From contig JAAHFN010000018.1 in NCBI GenBank assembly GCA_010672965.1, positions 86,984 to 140,328 of the forward strand: a DNA stretch of 53,345 bases. The letters run 5' to 3'. The notes below the pieces were generated by a model, which worked only from the letters and a program-made list of their open reading frames with translations, was not told the DNA's origin and searched no databases. The translations under genes were made by a program, and so were the position numbers. This DNA comes from Oscillatoria sp. SIO1A7 (GTDB lineage Bacteria > Cyanobacteriota > Cyanobacteriia > Cyanobacteriales > Laspinemataceae). Every line of letters begins with the position of its first letter. Position 1 is the first letter of the stretch. Positions 26,060-35,406 of this stretch are shown here, one piece after another.

Positions 26060-27034
26060 TCAAAAGTGTTTGCTAAATTTAGAACCGCTATAAATAATCC
26101 CAATCCCCAAAACCGTCAGGGCAAAGGGAAAAAGCAGCGAATCCTCGAAAACTACATAAGCGAGGTGGCTCAAATAAACAAATACTCCCATAGCTCCAAA
26201 AACTATAAAGACGCGCCGCTTCAAAACCAGTGACAAGAGAACCAGTCCTACGTTAATCATGCAATATACCAATTTATCCCATTCATTTCCATCGCCCATC
26301 AGGGTCATGCCAAACCAGAAGGAAAGCAAGCCAAACAGGTACAGCCAGAAGGCAAAATCTTCTTGGGTTTTGCGAGTTCGCCGATCTACCAAATAGGCGA
26401 TTATGAGAACTGCTAGGCCAAACCAGAAGGAAACCCAGAGTCGCTCTTCCCAGGTAAAACTTATCTCACCGAAGAGGAGGGGCGTTAAGTCCATTGACAT
26501 ATACCAGAGGGAAAAGGCAATGGGCGCAGTGAGGAAAGGAAATTTGACAAACTTAAGTGCTATTAAGCCCGCCAGAATAGTTCCCACTTCTATCAGCAAC
26601 CAACTTCCTTTGACCCACATGTGGTAGTTCTGATAGGCACCGGGATCGTCACTGGGCCATATTCCGGTCATGCGTTGCAGTCCGTAAATGGCCAGAGGAG
26701 TCATGCAAACGGCGATCGTAAATAGCAGTCCGCCCGGTATTCTCAGGTTTTGTTTGTACCAGAGGGTTCTACCGGCTAGGACAAAAAAAAGGGCGTAGAG
26801 ACTGGCAATAAGGAAGATTCCGCTCCCCCCAAACTGCTCCCAAGCCAACCCCATGAACCAGGTCATTCCCGATATGATAATTAAGGCACCAAAATAGTAA
26901 GCAACATTGGCTAGATTAAATTGAGGGCGGTTTTTATTTCGCTCTGACAGCTCCATCCAGAGAGATTCTGCCTGTTCTGTAGAAATAATTCCGGCGTCGG
27001 CTGCCCAGTCAAAATCTTGTCGAGAAATTTTCAT
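26060..27034 (-). CDS. DUF2157-type multi-spanning membrane protein
   Basis: A 324-aa protein. The N-terminus (DFDWAADAGIISTEQAESLW) matches the soluble start of DUF2157 proteins, then about eight to nine hydrophobic helices run to the end (for example VAYYFGALIIISGMTWFMGL and LLFPFALTVLGIGIIYSG). No catalytic motif is visible and the function of the family is unknown. Its stop codon lies beside a family A right-end remnant (AAATTTAGAACCGCTATA at about 26075-26092). Confidence 0.75.
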   Translation of the reverse strand: MKISRQDFDWAADAGIISTEQAESLWMELSERNKNRPQFNLANVAYYFGALIIISGMTWFMGLAWEQFGGSGIFLIASLYALFFVLAGRTLWYKQNLRIPGGLLFTIAVCMTPLAIYGLQRMTGIWPSDDPGAYQNYHMWVKGSWLLIEVGTILAGLIALKFVKFPFLTAPIAFSLWYMSMDLTPLLFGEISFTWEERLWVSFWFGLAVLIIAYLVDRRTRKTQEDFAFWLYLFGLLSFWFGMTLMGDGNEWDKLVYCMINVGLVLLSLVLKRRVFIVFGAMGVFVYLSHLAYVVFEDSLLFPFALTVLGIGIIYSGSKFSKHF

Positions 27035-27068
27035 ATTGCCTGTGTCTGGATTAGCTCGATTGGACGAT

Positions 27069-27125
27069 TATAGCAGTAAGCAGTAAGCGGTCAGCTCTCA
27101 GCGGTCAGCGGTCAGCTTTAAGCAC
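27069..27125. repeat. Partial family B element
   Basis: Left end TATAGCAGTAAGC and seven heptamers of the GGTCAGC type, without the right end. It lies in the upstream region of the DUF2157 gene. Confidence 0.6.
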
Positions 27126-27169
27126 GAGCGATCGGGAGCATTTCAATTTTGCAAAGGATACATAGCAAT

Positions 27170-27242
27170 GTAGGTTGGGTTTCGTTCCTCAACCCAACAA
27201 AACTGTCGCTATTGTTGGGTTGAGGAACGAAACCCAACCTAC
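27170..27242. repeat. Perfect 31-bp inverted repeat
   Basis: Arms 27170-27200 (GTAGGTTGGGTTTCGTTCCT then CAACCCAACAA) and 27212-27242 are exact complements with an 11-base loop. No T-tract. The left arm itself contains TTGGGTTT...CAACCCAA, so each arm is partly self-complementary. Confidence 0.9.
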
Positions 27243-27260
27243 TACTTACAAAAGTGAAAT

Positions 27261-27391
27261 GGGAGCATTTCACTTTTGTAACGGGACAGCCCGGAGGGCT
27301 TTGTTTGTGTAGCCGCGCCAGCCGCCTGGGAGGCGGGGCTTACGCCTATAGGCGTTAGGCGGCTAGATACGAAATTGAAATGCTCCCGAGC
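27261..27391. repeat. Family H element, copy 2
   Basis: Ends GGGAGCATTTCACTTTTGTA and AAATTGAAATGCTCCCGAGC, core as in copy 1 with extra GCCGCCTGGGAGGCGGGGC. A loose left-end piece (GGGAGCATTTCAATTTTGCA) is also present at 27135. Confidence 0.7.
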
Positions 27392-27405
27392 GATCGCACT
27401 CATGT

Positions 27406-27632
27406 AAGACCATTTCTTTATGAAGATGCAACAAATAAAAACCTTATCCACCGTTCGGCCACCGTTCGGGCGATCGCGGAGTCGAAGCCCAAGTGCAACA
27501 AATCTGCCGTTCGGGCGATCGCGGAGTCGTAGGCGTAGCCTGCCAGGGGGCATAGACCAAGGCTACCTGGGACAACGACCAAGCGATCGCCCGAACGGCG
27601 AACTGCGTGCAGCTTCATAAAGAATTGGTCTA
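27406..27632. repeat. Family D element, copy 1
   Basis: Ends AGACCATTTCTTTATGAAG-ATGCA and TGCAGCTTCATAAAGAATTGGTCT. Inside are three GTTCGGGCGATCGC-type blocks and a terminal GCGATCGCCCGAACGG, which pair as an inner stem. A shorter copy is at 35199-35338, in the pstS leader. Confidence 0.8.
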
Positions 27633-27708
27633 AAGCCAAGATTATTAGCCTAAAAAGTCAGTCCTCAAAATTAAAAAGTGAAAATTAAAACCTCTCATTT
27701 CTTCAAAC

Positions 27709-28992
27709 TCAAACACCTGCTGGCAAACTGACCGTTATGGTTGTCCCCTTGCCCTCTTCACTTTCCACCTTCATATCGCCGCTATGAAGATCTACGCATT
27801 TTTTGGCGATCGCTAAACCCAGCCCCATACCGCGAATCATGCCGACATTGCTCCCTCGACTAAAAACCTTAAACAAACGGTCTCGATCTTCAGATGGTAT
27901 GCCAATTCCCTCATCCGTGACCTGGAAAATGACGCGATCGCTTTCCCGGAAAAGCTTAACTGATATCTCGCCTCCTTTTTCAGAATACTTTGTCGCATTA
28001 GAGAGAAGATTAACTAAAATTTTTCTTACCAGCTCTACATCTACATTTAAAGTAATATTTTTCTCTGAAGTATTAAAGGTAAACTTATATTTACCAATTG
28101 CTTCTTGAACTCCAAACTCCTTAGTTATTTTACCGAAGAAACTAGCTAAGTTTATGGTAACCGGGTTAAACTCCAGCTCCTCGAATTCTGCTTTATGCAA
28201 CAAAAGTGCATCATCCAACATAACTACCATCTGGGCTACAGTTGATTGGATTCGTTCAAAATGCTTGACTTGTTTGGATTCATCCCATTTATGGCGATAT
28301 GCTTTTAGCAATTCTGTAGAGGAAAGAATAGTAGTTAATGGCGTTCTATATTCATGAGAAATAGTAGCTATTATTTGTGACTTTAAATCGCTGATTTTCT
28401 TTTCTTTTTCCAGCGCTACTTCTAGCTCTGACTCCAGTTTTTGCAGTTTTCTATTAGCTTGTTTTAAATTATCAGTGCGAGCCTCAACTCGGCTTTCCAA
28501 TTCTTGGTTGAGATTTTTTAAAGCTATTTCCGACTGATAAGTCCGTTCTATTTCTTTTTGGAGCTGTATATTTTGTTCTGTGAGTTGTTTTTGCAACTTG
28601 CGGATTTTGAGTTGATGCTCTACTCGGGCTAAAACTTCTGCTGATTGAAACGGTTTGGCAACATAATCAGTCCCCCCCACAGCAAACGCTTTTACCTTAT
28701 CTATCGCCCCGTCTAAGGCACTCAAGAAAATTACCGGAATATCCCTGGTTTGCTCTGATTCTTTCAGTCGCTGGCAGACTTCATAGCCATCCATATCTGG
28801 CATTAAAATATCCAGCAAAATGAGGTCTGGTGGTGCCAACTTGACAGCCTTTAAGGCAAATTCCCCACCAGTGACTTTGCGCACTTTATAGCCCTGTTCC
28901 CTAAGAAGCGAGGATAAAAGCCGCAAGTTATCTGGCATATCGTCAACAACTAAAATATCTGCTTTGGTTGGTTGGACGCGATCGCGAGTCAT
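27709..28992 (-). CDS. Response-regulator/histidine-kinase hybrid
   Basis: 427 aa from the ATG at 28992; a TTG five codons upstream is less likely. An N-terminal receiver domain (about residues 12-130, counting from this ATG) has DD, phosphoacceptor Asp near 61 in LILLDILMPDMDG and the lysine of VAKPF. A coiled coil of about 75 residues follows. The kinase core then has TISHEYRTPLTTI (His near 213), the N box LVRKILVNLLSNATKYS, DEGIGIP and GMGLGLAIAKK. The protein is cytoplasmic and has no sensor domain of its own, so its kinase is presumably controlled by phosphorylation of the receiver or by partners. Confidence 0.9.
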   Translation of the reverse strand: MTRDRVQPTKADILVVDDMPDNLRLLSSLLREQGYKVRKVTGGEFALKAVKLAPPDLILLDILMPDMDGYEVCQRLKESEQTRDIPVIFLSALDGAIDKVKAFAVGGTDYVAKPFQSAEVLARVEHQLKIRKLQKQLTEQNIQLQKEIERTYQSEIALKNLNQELESRVEARTDNLKQANRKLQKLESELEVALEKEKKISDLKSQIIATISHEYRTPLTTILSSTELLKAYRHKWDESKQVKHFERIQSTVAQMVVMLDDALLLHKAEFEELEFNPVTINLASFFGKITKEFGVQEAIGKYKFTFNTSEKNITLNVDVELVRKILVNLLSNATKYSEKGGEISVKLFRESDRVIFQVTDEGIGIPSEDRDRLFKVFSRGSNVGMIRGMGLGLAIAKKCVDLHSGDMKVESEEGKGTTITVSLPAGV

Positions 28993-29790
28993 TCTATATG
29001 TTACCAATTAGGTATTAAATAAGCTGTCCGGCAATAATTGGGTAGAGGCCGTTGCTTTTGAAGGCTAAGCTCGCCCAGATCGGTAGTTAAGCGTTCCTAG
29101 TTCTGAAGTTCCCTTATCTTAATTACCGATTTCAACGCACAACAGCTTATAAATTTCATTAATAACGCGATGCACCTCGGCGTTCGGAGCGAGTTTGACT
29201 TTTGAGTTCCTATAGAAAGAACCGAACTAATAAGGGACCTAAAAATTTTTTTCTTCTCTAGAAATCACCCAGATTGCTCTAGGTGTTCGCTCTCCTCCTC
29301 AGATGAGCTAGCGGTCAATGCTATCCGTGCCTGGATCGCAAAGATTCGCAGGGGACGATCGCAGCAATAAAATACCAGTCATACAGTCCGCTAGGGGTTG
29401 GAGCGGAAAGACAGGTATATTATTAACTTGCTAGTCCCTAATCGCGATCGCCCTAGTGCAGGGTGGCAGAAATAATCTTTCTTCGCCCGATCGGGCGAAA
29501 GAGCCAGGGTACAAAGGTATTATTACCTTGAGACTTTTAACTTTTGACTTCCGCGCAGCGGCACTAACCGCTTGGCACAAAGGTCAAAAAATCCGGGCGA
29601 TCGACATCACAAGACAGCCTTTTCCTATCTATCTGGTAATATATCCTAATAGAGACAGAAATTATCCTTGATTTATGAAAATTTTGTCTTTCCCTGACTG
29701 ACAGGGAAGCCAAAGCGGAAAATTATCTTGTTTTAAATATATACATTGCTATAGGTTTGTTAATTAAAGATAATTCTAGCCAGGAAAATT
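28993..29790. other. Long intergenic stretch without a supported gene
   Basis: About 800 bases. A forward frame at 29456-29671 (71 codons) has no ribosome site or family features and I do not accept it. HIP1 octamers are present. Nothing else recognised. Confidence 0.5.
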
Positions 29791-29791
29791 G

Positions 29792-29844
29792 CGATACTAA
29801 AGTAGGGACAAGGGTATTATCCTTGTCCCTACTTTAGTATCGCC
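29792..29844. repeat. Perfect 23-bp hairpin
   Basis: Arms GCGATACTAAAGTAGGGACA-AGG (29792-29814) and the exact complement (29822-29844), loop of seven bases GTATTAT. Not followed by a T-tract. Isolated in a long gene-free stretch. Confidence 0.9.
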
Positions 29845-30011
29845 AGCGTTGAAGCCAGCATTATAAAATTTTTTCCTTATTACATTATCCCGAGCCTAGC
29901 CCTAGACGAGATCGTGCTATCTAGAGGATTCCACAAAATAAACTACCCAAGAAAGCAGAACCGGGTTTGCGAAAAGTTCCCTACAGGACGGGGAAGCGAG
30001 GGAGAAGTATT

Positions 30012-30225
30012 TAGGGTTTGCTGAAAAAGGCAGAGTGTGGGGAGTGTGGGGAGAGGGGGGGAGTGTGGGGAGAGGGGGAGAGGGGGGAGAGAGGGGAGAA
30101 CTTTCAGCACACTTCCCACACTTCCGACACCTCCCACCCCTCCCACACTTCCGACACCTCCCACCCTTCCGACACCTCCCACCCTTCCCACACCCCAGGC
30201 TTTTGGATTGATACAGCAAGCCCTA
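30012..30225. repeat. Family F element, copy 2
   Basis: 214 bp with ends TAGGGTTTGCTGAA and a near complement CAGCAAGCCCTA. The left arm has G-rich GTGTGGGGAG units, the right arm has alternating CCCACACTT and CCGACACCT units. Strand bias is extreme: about 100 bases nearly without C, then about 90 nearly without G. Confidence 0.75.
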
Positions 30226-30261
30226 TTTATTTAGAAGTCCTCTCCCCGTGCAATTGCTTTC

Positions 30262-32955
30262 TTAATTATCGCAGTTCGCATCATCCTTCATATCTGGCCC
30301 GACTCCCCGGCGATGGTACTCGCAGCTCTGCTGAATCAGCTTACTTACCAAGCCCGTCCAACCAGTTTGATGGTTGGCACCTATTCCAGCACCATTGTCG
30401 CCGTGGAAATATTCGTAGAACAAAATCAAATCGCGCCAGTGAGGGTCCGTTTGGAACTTCTCAATACCACCATATACGGGTCGGCGATCGGAGGAATCTC
30501 GGACAAAAACATCTATTAATCGATGAGATATCTCTGTAGCAACTTGCCAGAGATTCATCATTTTACCGGAACCCGTAGGGCATTCTACCTTAAAGTCGTC
30601 TCCCAGATAATGATGCATCTTCTGGAGGGACTCTATCAGCAAGAAATTAACCGGGAACCAGACCGGTCCGCGCCAGTTGGAATTGCCGCCAAATAGAGGC
30701 GTGCTAGACTCGCCCGGTTCGTAATCTACTCGATACTCTTCACCGCCGACGTAAAATTTATAGGGATGCTCTAGGTGGTAGCGAGAAAGCGCCCTGATCC
30801 CATAAGGACCCAAAAACTCGCTTTCATCGAGCATTTTTTCCATAATGCGCTGCAGTTTTTCTGGATAAACAATAGCCAGAAGCCGCCGCTCGCCAATCCC
30901 GGGGGTTTGCATGCAAGCCACATTTTTTTTCAGATCCGGGCGATGCTCGATAAACCATGCCAGCCGTTTCTTGAAATTGGGCAGCTTATTGACAACCGCA
31001 GGTTCTAGAGTGGTAATGGCAAATAAGGGAATCAGCCCCACCATCGATCGCACTTTTAAGGGAATATTTTCTCCATTGGGCAAATAGAGTACGTCGTAAT
31101 AAAATCCATCCTCCTCGTCCCAGAGGTTGGTCACTGCGCCAATGCGGTTCATGGCATCGGCAATATAAAGGAAATGCTCGAAAAATTTGCTGGCAATATC
31201 TTCATAAACCGGGTTATCTAAGGCAAGTTCCAGAGATATAGCCAGCATATTAAGGCAAAACATACCCATCCAGCTAGTTCCATCTGCCTGCTGCAAATTT
31301 CCGCCGGTTGGTAGGGGAGAACTGCGATCGAATACGCCAATATTATCCAATCCCAAGAATCCACCTTCAAAAACATTGTTACCTTCGGAGTCCTTGCGAT
31401 TAACCCACCAGGTAAAATTGAGCAGCAGCTTTTGAAATACCCGCTCTAGAAACTGCTTATCGGCGCGGCCGTGCATTTTCTTCTCAATCTTATATACCCG
31501 CAGAGTTGCCCAGGCATGCACTGGCGGATTCACATCGCTAAAATTCCACTCGTAAGCCGGTATCTGACCGTTGGGATGCATATACCATTCTCGCGTCATC
31601 AGATCTAGCTGACGCTTGGCAAATTCCGGGTCAACAATTGCTAGGGGAATGCAGTGGAAGGCCAAATCCCAAGCCGCAAACCACGGGTATTCCCACTTAT
31701 CGGGCATGGAGATAACATCATCGTTAAATAGATGAATCCACTCCTTATTCCTAATCCCTTTGCGAGATTCTGGCGGCGGCGGGCTATTAGGATCGCCATT
31801 GAGCCAGTCATCTACCACATAGTGATAATATTGCTTGCTCCAGAGCATCCCCGCAAAAGCTTGCCGCTGCACCTGGCGCACGTCTTCCTTCATCGAGAAA
31901 GGAGATATGCTGTTGTAAAACTCGTCCGCTTCTTTAATTCTGGTTTCAAATATTGCGTCGAATTCGCTGCCAAAGGGTTGCCCTATATTCGGGGAGTCGC
32001 TCAACCTCAGCCGTACCTTCTTGCTCTGACCGCCTCCGATTTCTAAAATGTAATGGGGTGAAAACTTCGTGCCCGATCGCCCGGGATTGACTGCTTCCTT
32101 TTGCCCTTCGACCACATAGTTATTGATGCCATCTTTAACATATGGTGTCGCATTTTCAACCCCAAATAAGCGCTTGCTGTTGGTCTCGTTATCTACGAAC
32201 AGAAGCTCTACCGACCCCTCCACATAGAGCCACCGCTTGCCGAGGGTAGCATGGTCTGCTTCAATAATACTGACATTACCGTCTGATTTGATGACTTTCA
32301 GGCTCGGTTTTTGGGATTTGCCATTCCAAGACCAGGTATTCCTAAACCATAGGGTGGGCAGAATATGGAGGGTTTGGGATTGGGAGCCTCGGTTATAGGC
32401 ATTAATGGCAATTAGAATATCTTCGTCTGTTGCCTTGGCATATTCGACAAAAACATCGTAGTAGCGATCGCCATCAAAAATACCCGTATCTAGCAGCTCG
32501 TATTCAAAAGCTCGGCGATCGCGCTTTTGATTCTCTTCCACCAACTTCCCATAAGGAAAAGTATCTTGCGGATATTTGTACAGATACTTCATATAAGAAT
32601 GGGTGGGGGTACTGTCCAGATAAAAGTAATAATCCTTGACATCCTCCCCATGATTTCCCTGGCTCCCGGTCAAGCCAAAAATACGCTCTTTAAGAAAGGG
32701 ATCTTTCCCGTTCCAGAGAGAAACTGCAAAACAAAGCCGCTGGTGGTTATCAGAAATTCCCCCAATCCCATCTTCTCCCCAGCGGTAGGCTCGGGAGCGA
32801 GACTGTTCGTGAGAAAAATAATCCCACGCTCCGCCATCGGCACTGTAGTCTTCTCGCACCGTTCCCCACTGCCGCTCGCTCAAATATGGACCCCATCTGT
32901 TCCAGTAAGCCTTGCGGTTGCGGTTTTCTTCAAGTCGTTGTTTTTCTGCTGCCAT
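30262..32955 (-). CDS. GH63-type glucosidase
   Basis: 897 aa from the ATG at 32955; an in-frame TTG at 32973 with a closer AAAGGAAAC ribosome site is an alternative. No signal peptide, so cytoplasmic. The N-terminal half is beta-rich ([34 protein letters not shown]). The C-terminal half is an (alpha/alpha)6 barrel with [33 protein letters not shown], and the family motif [22 protein letters not shown]63 enzymes remove glucose from oligosaccharides or glucosylglycerate-like compatible solutes. A glucose-dehydrogenase-like gene lies upstream in the same direction, which would fit oxidation of the released glucose. Confidence 0.85.
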   Translation of the reverse strand: MAAEKQRLEENRNRKAYWNRWGPYLSERQWGTVREDYSADGGAWDYFSHEQSRSRAYRWGEDGIGGISDNHQRLCFAVSLWNGKDPFLKERIFGLTGSQGNHGEDVKDYYFYLDSTPTHSYMKYLYKYPQDTFPYGKLVEENQKRDRRAFEYELLDTGIFDGDRYYDVFVEYAKATDEDILIAINAYNRGSQSQTLHILPTLWFRNTWSWNGKSQKPSLKVIKSDGNVSIIEADHATLGKRWLYVEGSVELLFVDNETNSKRLFGVENATPYVKDGINNYVVEGQKEAVNPGRSGTKFSPHYILEIGGGQSKKVRLRLSDSPNIGQPFGSEFDAIFETRIKEADEFYNSISPFSMKEDVRQVQRQAFAGMLWSKQYYHYVVDDWLNGDPNSPPPPESRKGIRNKEWIHLFNDDVISMPDKWEYPWFAAWDLAFHCIPLAIVDPEFAKRQLDLMTREWYMHPNGQIPAYEWNFSDVNPPVHAWATLRVYKIEKKMHGRADKQFLERVFQKLLLNFTWWVNRKDSEGNNVFEGGFLGLDNIGVFDRSSPLPTGGNLQQADGTSWMGMFCLNMLAISLELALDNPVYEDIASKFFEHFLYIADAMNRIGAVTNLWDEEDGFYYDVLYLPNGENIPLKVRSMVGLIPLFAITTLEPAVVNKLPNFKKRLAWFIEHRPDLKKNVACMQTPGIGERRLLAIVYPEKLQRIMEKMLDESEFLGPYGIRALSRYHLEHPYKFYVGGEEYRVDYEPGESSTPLFGGNSNWRGPVWFPVNFLLIESLQKMHHYLGDDFKVECPTGSGKMMNLWQVATEISHRLIDVFVRDSSDRRPVYGGIEKFQTDPHWRDLILFYEYFHGDNGAGIGANHQTGWTGLVSKLIQQSCEYHRRGVGPDMKDDANCDN

Positions 32956-33167
32956 ATTCTTTGGTAAATTCAATGTGTTTCCTTTTGCGAGATCTGGGCT
33001 TTTTATTTTTGAATTTTGAGGGTTATTTTTTGAGCTTTGATGCTTAAGTTATTTATTTTTAGCTATACAAGCTTTAATTCAAAAAATATAACTTAAACCT
33101 CTTTCAAGTTTACAAGTTTATACTAATAACTCAAACCAAAAAAATAAAATTCAAAACTCATAACTCA

Positions 33168-33328
33168 TATAGCGGTTCTCGCGCTTGATGTCAGTTTGTC
33201 TGGGGCGAAGCATCCCAGTATGGGGGGTTGCCGTTCGGAGCTAAGAGATTGTCTAAGGGATGCTGTCGCCCCTACGGGATGCTGTCGCCCCTACGGGATG
33301 TAAATTACACTTATTTGAGAAACGCTAT
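33168..33328. repeat. Family A element, copy 6
   Basis: 161 bp with left end TATAGCGGTTCTC, right end CTTATTTGAGAAACGCTAT. The inner module is inverted, and GGGATGCTGTCGCCCCTAC is present twice in tandem. It lies between the SDR gene and the GH63 gene. Confidence 0.75.
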
Positions 33329-33370
33329 GACTTCCCCTACACCCTACCCTACACCCCACACCCTTCTTCC

Positions 33371-34177
33371 TTAGCCACCGCTGGCGAATTCTGGATACAG
33401 AGTCATTCCCCCATCGACAAACAAAGTGACGCCTTGAACGTAGTCTGAGCGATCCGATGCCAGCCAAACTGCTGCCTTGCCAATATCTTCGGGCTCCCCA
33501 ACTCGTTTGTAGGGAATCAGCTTTAGCAATTCTTGTTCTGCCTCGGGAGTCTCCCAGGCAGGGCGGTTAATAGGAGTTTTAATAGCCCCAGGACCGATGC
33601 TATTGATGCGGATTTTATAAGGCGCTAATTCCTGAGCCATGCTCTTCATCAGCAACATAACGCCCCCTTTGGAAGCTGCATAATTACAGTGACCGGCCCA
33701 GGGAATAATTTCATGCACCGAACTCATGCAGATAATTTTGCCAGCAGCAATCGACCTTTCCGGTACGACTCCCCGCCGAATAAATTCCTTAACTGCTTCC
33801 CGAGCGCAGAGAAATTGTCCGGTCAGGTTAACGCCGATAACCTTGTTCCATTGCTCTAAGGTCATATCCACAAAGCTAGAGTCTTTCTGGAGACCGGCGT
33901 TATTTACCAAGATGTCTATAGTTTCATAGGCATCATACGTTTGCTGGAACATTGCCAGAACTTGGTCTTCCTGGCTGACGTCCGCCTGGACTGGTATCGC
34001 CTCTCCTCCACCAGCTTTTATTTCTTCGACTACCTCTTGCGCACCTTTAACGCTGCGCGAGTAGTTGACAACCACCTTGGCCCCTGCTGCCCCTAGGGCT
34101 TTGGATACTGCTGCTCCAATTCCGGAACTGCCGCCGGTTACTAGGGCTACCTGACCCTCTAATACTTTTTCTGCCAT
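33371..34177 (-). CDS. SDR-family glucose 1-dehydrogenase-like protein
   Basis: A 268-aa classical short-chain dehydrogenase. The NAD(P) site TGGSSGIG lies at about 14-21, NNAG at 92-95, and the catalytic Ser153, Tyr166 and Lys170 (YAASK) are all present. The C-terminal YVQGVTLFVDGGMTLYPEF is typical of Bacillus-type glucose 1-dehydrogenases, which oxidise beta-D-glucose to gluconolactone in the cytoplasm. SDR substrate calls are uncertain, but the downstream GH63 glucosidase in the same direction supports a sugar substrate. Confidence 0.85.
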   Translation of the reverse strand: MAEKVLEGQVALVTGGSSGIGAAVSKALGAAGAKVVVNYSRSVKGAQEVVEEIKAGGGEAIPVQADVSQEDQVLAMFQQTYDAYETIDILVNNAGLQKDSSFVDMTLEQWNKVIGVNLTGQFLCAREAVKEFIRRGVVPERSIAAGKIICMSSVHEIIPWAGHCNYAASKGGVMLLMKSMAQELAPYKIRINSIGPGAIKTPINRPAWETPEAEQELLKLIPYKRVGEPEDIGKAAVWLASDRSDYVQGVTLFVDGGMTLYPEFASGG

Positions 34178-34500
34178 TAATCTTGCTCCGAAAATACTCT
34201 AATTCATCATAGTAGGCAAGAGAATTGTTTTGACTCATTGCCTCTTGCAACTCCTTTGTTCAGCCCGCGATATCTTAATTTTTCCTGGGCGATCTCTTAC
34301 TACAGTATCTTACTGCACTATCTTACTGCACTCTTAATATATGGAAAATTTTTGCAGCAAAATCTATGTCAGTTTAATGTGCTAATTTGTTCTAGGGTTT
34401 TTTTTAGCCTAGATACAGCCTATTGTCAATGGAAAAAAATTATAAAAAATAGGCAATTTTGTCTTAATTTTTCGATTTAACAACGGGCTAGCTCTTTTAA
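34178..34500. other. Upstream region of the SDR gene
   Basis: AT-rich, with repeated TATCTTACTGCACTA units near 34302-34335. It probably carries the reverse-strand promoter of the SDR-GH63 pair. No gene seen. Confidence 0.4.
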
Positions 34501-34503
34501 GGT

Positions 34504-34600
34504 GGGGACCGGGAGGTGTGGGGACTGTGGGGACTGTGGGGACTGTGGGGACTGTGGGGACTGTGGGGACTGTGGGGACTGTGGGGACTGTGGGGAGAAC
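34504..34600. repeat. Nonamer array GGGGACTGT
   Basis: Nine consecutive 9-bp units from about 34515, preceded by GGGGACCGGGAGGTGT and followed by a complementary pyrimidine-rich stretch CCCACCCCTCCCACCC. The layout resembles family F but I find no AGGGCTTGCTGAA ends. Confidence 0.85.
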
Positions 34601-34713
34601 TTTCAGCAGTCTTTCCCACCCCTCCCACCCTTCCCACACTCCCCACCTCAGAGGACCGAATGTTGGCTGTTTTGAATTGCCAATCTTTAATTTAAAACTT
34701 AAAACTCAACACT

Positions 34714-34821
34714 TATAGCAGTAAGCAGTCAGCAAGAGAGCGGTCAGCCTTTAGTCAAAGTCTTGCCAGTTAAGGCTATTGGCGCTTTGTAACTCTCCTA
34801 ACTTTGGTTGGTAGTGCTATA
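34714..34821. repeat. Family B element, copy 3
   Basis: 108 bp, ends TATAGCAGTAAGCAGTCAGC and GTTGGTAGTGCTATA. It lies about 290 bases upstream of the Pho box. Confidence 0.75.
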
Positions 34822-35110
34822 CAATTTCAATGCCCGATGCCTTTTTGCCCGATGCCGAGATAGCCAGTGGTAAAGAATAAAAAATTAGCCCTAGGCATTC
34901 GGGCGGATAACCGAGGAAAATAGACTAATGCTAAATAGTATTGTTTTTTAAAACAAAAACTTTATAAAGCGATCGCAAACCTAAACTATACTGTAAAGAA
35001 AAGCACTCAGTAAGGGGCAATGGGAATTATTTCACTACAGTTTTTCGCCTCTATTAGTCAATAGATTGACTATCCTATCCGAATTTTTATCCGACTCTTT
35101 GTTAGATTTT

Positions 35111-35151
35111 CTTAAAAAAAAGTTAACCTAATCTTAACTAGAGTTTTACCT
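35111..35151 (+). promoter_or_regulatory. Pho box (SphR/PhoB site) upstream of pstS
   Basis: Four 8-bp direct repeats at exact 11-bp spacing: CTTAAAAA (35111), GTTAACCT (35122), CTTAACTA (35133) and TTTTACCT (35144), each separated by 3 bp. This is the known cyanobacterial Pho-box layout (YTTAACCT-like repeats with 3-bp spacers). It implies induction of the following pst genes under phosphate limitation by the SphS-SphR system. Confidence 0.85.
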
Positions 35152-35163
35152 AAAAACTCTAGC

Positions 35164-35191
35164 TTGACAAAAAAACTTTTATTAGCATAAT
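35164..35191 (+). promoter_or_regulatory. pstS promoter -35 and -10
   Basis: TTGACA at 35164-35169 and CATAAT at 35186-35191, 16 bp apart, starting 12 bp behind the Pho box. The expected transcription start is near 35198, directly at the left end of the family D element. Confidence 0.65.
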
Positions 35192-35198
35192 GAGGGTG

Positions 35199-35338
35199 AG
35201 ACCAATTCTTTATGAAGCTGCACGCAATCTGCCGTTCGGGCGCTCGCTTGTCAAAGCCCAGTCCGTCGGCGTAGCCCAGGGCAACGAAGCCCTCAGCCCG
35301 AACGGTGTATTTTTTGCATCTTGATACAGAAATGGTAT
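35199..35338. repeat. Family D element, copy 2, in the pstS leader
   Basis: Left end AGACCAATTCTTTATGAAGC, right end a partial complement TGCATCTTGATACAGAAATGGT. The inner stem is CCGTTCGGGC with GCCCGAACGG. It occupies most of the predicted pstS 5' untranslated region, so the mRNA leader would begin as a long hairpin. Confidence 0.75.
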
Positions 35339-35406
35339 GAGGTAAATTCAAAAAATAGCAGACATTGTTTGCTATTTTTTGAACCAGTACATGAGGGGAA
35401 AAACCG

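Noticed and set aside
29456-29671. Forward open frame of 71 codons in the long gap near 29.5 kb
   Set aside because: No ribosome site, odd composition, no family resemblance.
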